Positions 59,347-64,000 of a DNA stretch of 64,000 bases are shown here, one piece after another. The position numbers were made by a program, and so were the translations under genes. This stretch comes from Phialocephala subalpina (taxonomy: Eukaryota; Ascomycota; Leotiomycetes; Helotiales; Mollisiaceae), in the NCBI GenBank assembly GCA_900073065.1, contig FJOG01000011.1, positions 760,882 to 824,881 of the forward strand. The letters are read 5' to 3'. The notes beneath the pieces were generated by a model that saw nothing but the letters and a program-made list of their open reading frames with translations, had not been told where the DNA came from and ran no database searches. Every line of letters begins with the position of its first letter. Position 1 is the first letter of the stretch.

Positions 59347-60883
59347 ATGGCGCCTTCAAATCTTCCTCCCATCTTCAATCCTACCTCCCAGGACATTGAG
59401 ATGCTTCTCAGTGCCCAGGCACACCTGGGATCAAAGAACCTCCAAGGTAAGCTCATTTCCATATTTGACAGCTCTCAACTTTGGAGCCTCCTCCCACAAA
59501 TCAATCTTCTCCTGTGCTAATCAGTTGAATAGTTCATATGGTAAATCTCTCCTTCTTTGAAGTCTTCTTTGAAGTTGAAGTGGAAGAGCTGTCCGGGTGA
59601 CCTCGACTGCTCGACTTCTCAGCCCCCCTAATACTTCGAATCGCATACTGATTTTTCTGTAGGAGCCTTACCTCTGGAAGACTCGCCCAGATGGCATAAA
59701 CATTATCAACGTCGGAAAAACCTGGTGGGTTTGAACGAATGCGCTGAGAAATTTGCGCTGATATATTGTGAACTACAGGCAAAAGATCGTCCTCGCAGCA
59801 CGAATTATCGCAGCTGTCGACAATCCAGCCGATATTTGCGTTATCTCTGCTCGTCCCTACGGTCAACGTGCTGTCCTGAAGTTCGCCGCTCACACTGGTG
59901 CCGTCGCCATTGCTGGTCGTTTCACTCCCGGTAACTTCACCAACTACATCACCCGCTCCTTCAAGGAACCTCGCCTTATCATCGTCACCGATCCCCGCAC
60001 CGATGCTCAAGCTATCAAGGAGGCTTCCTACGTCAATATTCCCGTCATTGCCCTCTGCGATACCGACTCCCCAACCGAGTTCGTCGATGTTGCTATCCCA
60101 ACCAACAACAAGGGTCGTCATGCTATTGGTTTGGTTTGGTGGATGTTGGCTCGTGAGGTCCTCCGTCTCCGTGGCTCCATTGCCAACCGCGAGACTGAGT
60201 GGGATGTCATGGTTGATTTATACTTCTACCGTGATCCCGAGGCTGAGGAGAACAAGGATGCCATCGAGGAGAAGGTTCCAGGAGCAGATGAGGTCGGAGC
60301 TGCTGCTGTCGAGTCCGGCTTCGCTGGTGCTGGTGGTGACTGGGAGGTACGTTTGAGATCTTTGAAATCTCGTTCTGCATATGCTAACCCTGTTTTTAGG
60401 TCTCTGGTGCTAGTGCCACTGCATTCGCTGGAGCTACTACTGCTACCCCCGCTGCTGCTGGTGCTGGATGGGATGCTTCTGGTGATGACTGGGCTGCCTC
60501 TGGTGCCGCTGGTGGAGAGTGGGGTGTCCAGGAGCAGATGAGGTCGGAGCTGCTGCTGTCGAGTCCGGCTTCGCTGGTGCTGGTGGTGACTGGGAGGTAC
60601 GTTTGAGATCTTTGAAATCTCGTTCTGCATATGCTAACCCTGTTTTTAGGTCTCTGGTGCTAGTGCCACTGCATTCGCTGGAGCTACTACTGCTACCCCC
60701 GCTGCTGCTGGTGCTGGATGGGATGCTTCTGGTGATGACTGGGCTGCCTCTGGTGCCGCTGGTGGAGAGTGGGGTGCCACACACATATCAAATCTTCTGG
60801 TACACACGCGTGATATCGTGATCCAACCACCATCGAATCACGAGTTCAAGGAGAGAACCGACGGCATCAATTTCTATGTCTAA
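59347..60883 (+). CDS. rps0: 40S ribosomal protein S0 (uS2), with tandemly duplicated 3' part
   Basis: Exons 59347-59446, 59533-59540 (8 nt), 59663-59724 and 59779-60346 give a clean uS2 protein: [101 protein letters not shown]. uS2 is a head protein of the 40S subunit. After DWE comes an intron whose copy recurs 250 bp later. Splicing from the first donor (60347) to the second acceptor (60649) gives a last exon 60650-60883 and 323 aa, ending TDGINFYV. Splicing to the first acceptor (60399) ends in a frameshifted tail ([11 protein letters not shown]). The acidic/aromatic C-terminal repeat ([14 protein letters not shown]) fits the family; the last 35 or so residues of the chosen model are not recognisable. 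An assembly duplication is possible. Confidence 0.92.
60277..60776. repeat. 250-bp perfect tandem duplication in RPS0
   Basis: Units 60277-60526 and 60527-60776 appear identical on reading. Each holds about 70 bp of exon, the whole 53-bp intron (GTACGT...TTTTTAG) and about 127 bp of the following exon. The unit is not a multiple of three, nor is it after intron removal. Confidence 0.95.
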
Positions 60884-61088
60884 CGTGCCTAGGTTCTAAG
60901 CATGTATGGTTCTTTCCAATGGACCCTGTACCGATCTTCCTGTCTCTCCCTAACCGTAAGTTCCCGCGCAGCTTTTCAAAGTCGAGTTTGCTCCTGTTTC
61001 TTCCTTCTTGGCTACCGATCAGACTGTAATCATTTCGCTACTTCTGGTCTTGATTCGCGTCGTCGATCACATCATCCCAATCAGCATC
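60884..61088. other. Convergent 3' region
   Basis: The 3' UTRs of RPS0 and the following minus-strand gene meet here. Confidence 0.4.
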
Positions 61089-61672
61089 TCAAATATCCTG
61101 CAAAGCTTTCCGTTGTTCCTCCAATTCCTTCATAATTTCCAGCGTACTCTTTCGAAGCTTTGCGTTAACGTCCGTCATTTGAACAGCATCTGCTTCATCA
61201 AGAACTTGAAGTGCTTTCTCTAAATAGCCCTCTGCCAGAGTTAGCGAGGCAGCCGTTGAAAGGACTTGGAGAGTTTCTACTCTCGTGTAACGAGGAAGAT
61301 AAATTTTCCGAAGTGATTCGGTATATTTCTGGCGGCACAGGTCGTATTTGCTGTTGAAGTATGCATCTCTTGCCTGCCAAAGGTGTCAGCTTCAAAGTAC
61401 TTGGACTGGAGAGATGGACATACAAGTTGCTGTTGCGCGTGACACCATTGTGCTTTTGCTGTGTAAAGTGGTTTCCCATTTGAAGAGAACGTAATGTTAG
61501 CCTTGCGACCGGCAGAGTTTTGCACGATTTTCTGTTCACGAGATGGTCTCATGCCTTGAGAAATGGGTGGTATCGATTTGAGATTGGGAGGATGTTTGCA
61601 AAGGAGCCTGAGTCGAGGACATCCCAAAATAGACAGCGTTGACACGATTTTACGAAGTCTTAGATTCACCAT
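61089..61672 (-). CDS. Small uncharacterised protein, possibly mitochondrial
   Basis: Two exons (61672-61424 and 61373-61089) with a 50-bp intron (GTATGT...GGCAG) give 177 aa. The N-terminus MVNLRLRKIVSTLSILGCPR is Arg/Leu/Ser-rich without acidic residues, like a mitochondrial presequence. After it, GKPLYTAKAQWCHAQQQLAR leads into an all-helical, charged C-terminal part (DAYFNSKYDLCRQKYTESLR, AEGYLEKALQVLDEADAVQM, STLEIMKELEEQRKALQDI) with coiled-coil character. The splice joins a continuous helix, which supports the model. I do not recognise the family. Confidence 0.65.
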
Positions 61673-63148
61673 TGCAAGACTTCTAATTTTATCGCCAAGT
61701 TAGTGACTAGATGTCCCAACGGCTCAACAAGTGACATAGACCACTGAACCAGCTCAGCCGGATAGACACTAGTTTGTTGTAACTGGGTTCGAGGATTTCG
61801 TGGGAAGACGTAGTTCGTTGGACGAAGAGGTGAATGCTCCTCGACTTCTTGAGTCTCGGATCGGTCTATACGCCTGTTCCACATGTTGATTCTTGATTCC
61901 GAAGTTCATGGTCCTTTCAACGTTCCACTAGGCGACCCACATTGCAGATGTTCACTTCTTGAGCCGCAGGTCGCCCGAACTCCGAAAACATATGATTTCA
62001 AAACGACGAGTCAATTTTCACAACGTCAGTCATCCTTGTCTACTTTAGGCTTTACTATGTGTTTCATCCATAGTTGATCATATATACCAACCTTCCACGT
62101 GAGCATTTCAAAGATCTCAGTTATCTCACAATATCAACATTTTTAGACCAAGAGTAAAGTTTTTTGCCATGTATTCCTTTATAGTCGGATGTCGGTCGAG
62201 CTTCTCGAGCTTTCACCAACCATATTGCTTAATACAAGGATAAATATTATTGCATCTGCTCCACTCAAAGCACAGATCACCAGTTCATATTGCGTGTGGC
62301 AGGGACGACATCTCGATTTAGACTCGTGCTGAGTCATCTACACCATCACCCCCTTTTCATCCGGGGTATCAGATCACGGGGATACGAATCAAAGCCACTA
62401 TCACAAGCATTGTCTCAGTGGCCATCACGCTGTACTTCACGGCACACCCTCTAGACCAAATCGAGGCACATCTCACTTCATTCCAAGGACATTTCACGCT
62501 CTCAACCAGTCACAACACCTCCTTGGAGCTCACAACAGCATGGAGAACACGTGAATTACTAAAACAAGCTACCCTGCCTCCTCCCAAGCCAGGAAATTCA
62601 GAGATATTGCGCCAGAAGAAGAACACGCTTTCCCCAAAAGAGCAGGAAACGCTCCCAAAGCAGTAAGAAGCCGCCCAGAACAGGCAAGAGGGTCCTGTCA
62701 TCCCCTCTCCACCGCACACCCTCCAGCACACGAACCAACCCGCCCTCTCCTGTCGATCCCCACAGAGACACCACAGAAACCAGGCACGAGCCGCCCCAGA
62801 GCCCGTCCCGCGGCCCCGGCCACTGCCAGGGGACAGACGAGCGCACTGTGACTGGCATATGCAGGCTGGCCGGGCACTACTGCACTCGTCTGCGCCCACC
62901 GCCGTGGAACCAGCTGTCCAATCATAAGTCATAACGTCGTAGCTTGCGAATCTGAATACGCGCGCTGTAAAGCAGCAGTGTGGGGTGAGCAAAGCGGGGA
63001 TTAGCCGCCCAGCACCACCGACCACACTGCCGGTAAGGAAAAGATATGTACATGGATGAAAGTAAATAAAAGGAGATGGCGACGGTGACAATAGACTTCC
63101 GCTTTTGGAAAAGGGGTATTTTTGGCGAAAGGAATAATGACGACGAGC
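61673..63148. other. Non-coding spacer
   Basis: About 1.5 kb has no convincing gene. The minus-strand frame at 62510-63091 is Cys/Gly/Trp-rich and looks like a GC-rich shadow. It should hold the promoter of the preceding minus-strand gene and the 3' UTR of the next. Confidence 0.35.
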
Positions 63149-63875
63149 TTAGTATTCTGGTGATGGGTAGCGCGCGCGGGCTTGCTTGTACTCCTTGGGG
63201 TGTTTGCGCGAAGCCTTGGTCTTCATTGATCTGTTTAAACTGTCAGCGCGATTCTGGGGAGGCAATAGAGAGCATGTAGAGAGGTGTGGTCGTTGCGCTC
63301 CCCCCTGAGAGGGTCGCAGCAAGCGAGATTTGGCGAAATTGCGAAGACTTACGAAACGCGCTTTTGCGTGTATTCCAAATCTCTCTTCACCTCTCTCGCA
63401 TCCGCGTAGCCTTCAGCTAATCTAGCTCTTGACTTCGCAAGTCGCTGTTGTGCCAAAGCTTGCAAATCCATGAGTTCGCGTTGCTTGGCATTTAATAAAC
63501 CTGATCTATGAAATTGTCAGCTAGTGAATGTGATCGCAAGGAGCAGAAAACTTACGTTTGCGCTTGAACAGCCAAAGTGCGATCGAGAGGAAGAGGATCG
63601 AATGCGCTCTGGAAGCGATCTTGCATGTACTCTTGCATATCTACGCCATTGGCGGAAGATGTGCTGTCGTACTCGCTTGAGCTTCCGGCGTAACTGCTGG
63701 AAGTCGCAGAGTAGGCAGAGTGGCCGTAAGTTCCAGATCCGGTAGTGACAGATTCTGGAGCCTCAGGAGGAGAGACTGCGTAGCCATGAGTGGCAGGAGC
63801 ATATGCGTATTGCTGTTTGTGAGGAACAGCGATGGGGAGGGAAGTGGTCTGGTAGTAAGATGTCTGGTATGCCAT
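63149..63875 (-). CDS. kxd1: KXD1-like BLOC-1 complex protein
   Basis: Three exons (63875-63556, 63505-63353, 63239-63149) give 187 aa. The first 100 residues are Tyr/Ser/Ala-rich and disordered. The second half is one long helix: LLNAKQRELMDLQALAQQRL, ARLAEGYADAREVKRDLEYT, QKRVSSLNRSMKTKASRKHP. KRDL matches the KxDL motif of the KXD1 family, placed as expected in a C-terminal coiled-coil. In yeast, Kxd1 is part of BLOC-1, which helps endosome maturation and vacuole transport. Both introns use good signals (GTAAGT; CATAG; GCTGACAG), the second being 113 bp. Family call is from a short motif plus helix context, so other small coiled-coil proteins remain possible. Confidence 0.7.
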
Positions 63876-64000
63876 TGTGAAAGATGAAGTAATCCCAAGT
63901 GGCGAAGAAGCTGGTGGTAGTAAAGAAGTGTAGTGAGGTGAAGAGTAGTGTGGTGATGTGTGGGAGTAAGAGTGAAGTAACTGTATGAGTATGTGTTTGT

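Noticed and set aside
62510..63091. 193-codon Cys/Gly/Trp-rich minus-strand frame
   Set aside because: Composition follows GC-rich shadow sequence; no start context or domain.
1..64000. CRISPR arrays, prokaryotic operons, transposase or reverse-transcriptase genes
   Set aside because: None seen; the gene structure is eukaryotic and no mobile-element protein was recognised.

Overview
The window looks like nuclear DNA of a filamentous ascomycete (Pezizomycotina). The evidence is a dense set of intron-containing genes with short GT-AG introns (about 45-180 bp), fungal branch points (CTAAC/CTGAC) just before the acceptors, and typical fungal families: a hybrid histidine kinase, a WSC/DUF1996 wall protein, an Lte1-like RasGEF, Sec18, Nop58, Vma6 and Rps0. 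My impression is Leotiomycetes, but I cannot prove it from this sequence alone. Two assembly gaps (runs of N) lie at 4113-4457 and 37186-37930.

Layout. 0.5-3.7 kb: a broken transcription-factor locus with a Zn2Cys6-like start and an intact-looking bZIP basic region, disrupted by frameshifts and by stops of the C-to-T type. 5.2-7.1 kb (minus): secreted DUF1996 + WSC protein. 10.5-11.7 kb: CobW-type GTPase/metal chaperone with a GATA-site cluster upstream. 13.8-14.8 kb: a tRNA-Arg(TCG) gene with an intron, an inverted 5' half copy of it and two tRNA-like relics. 15.7-22.2 kb (minus): very large hybrid histidine kinase interrupted by a 61-bp direct duplication. 25.1-28.0 kb: M13 (neprilysin-like) membrane metallopeptidase. 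28.8-30.9 kb: decayed acyl-CoA synthetase-like gene. 32.3-33.7 kb: hydroxyisobutyrate/threonate-type dehydrogenase. 34.5-42.0 kb: gene-poor stretch.

42-64 kb is a compact housekeeping block: Lte1-like RasGEF; a conserved uncharacterised protein; a Cir_N-domain (LENG1/Cwc25-type) splicing-related protein divergent from SEC18; NOP58 divergent from VMA6; mitochondrial uS15m divergent from cytosolic RPS0; a small unknown protein; and a KXD1-like BLOC-1 protein. The genes do not form one pathway. The tail is enriched for ribosome biogenesis/translation (NOP58, uS15m, RPS0) and endomembrane/vacuole functions (SEC18, VMA6, KXD1), mostly in head-to-head pairs with short shared promoters.

No convincing new multi-gene system was found. 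The most unusual signals are two recent direct duplications inside coding genes: 61-bp copies in the histidine kinase and 250-bp copies in RPS0. In both, the reading frame can be kept only by a particular splicing choice. Other points are the multiply broken acyl-CoA synthetase, the RIP-like transcription-factor relic and the tRNA relic cluster. Intron boundaries were deduced by hand from frame continuity and splice signals; no alignment or search was run.
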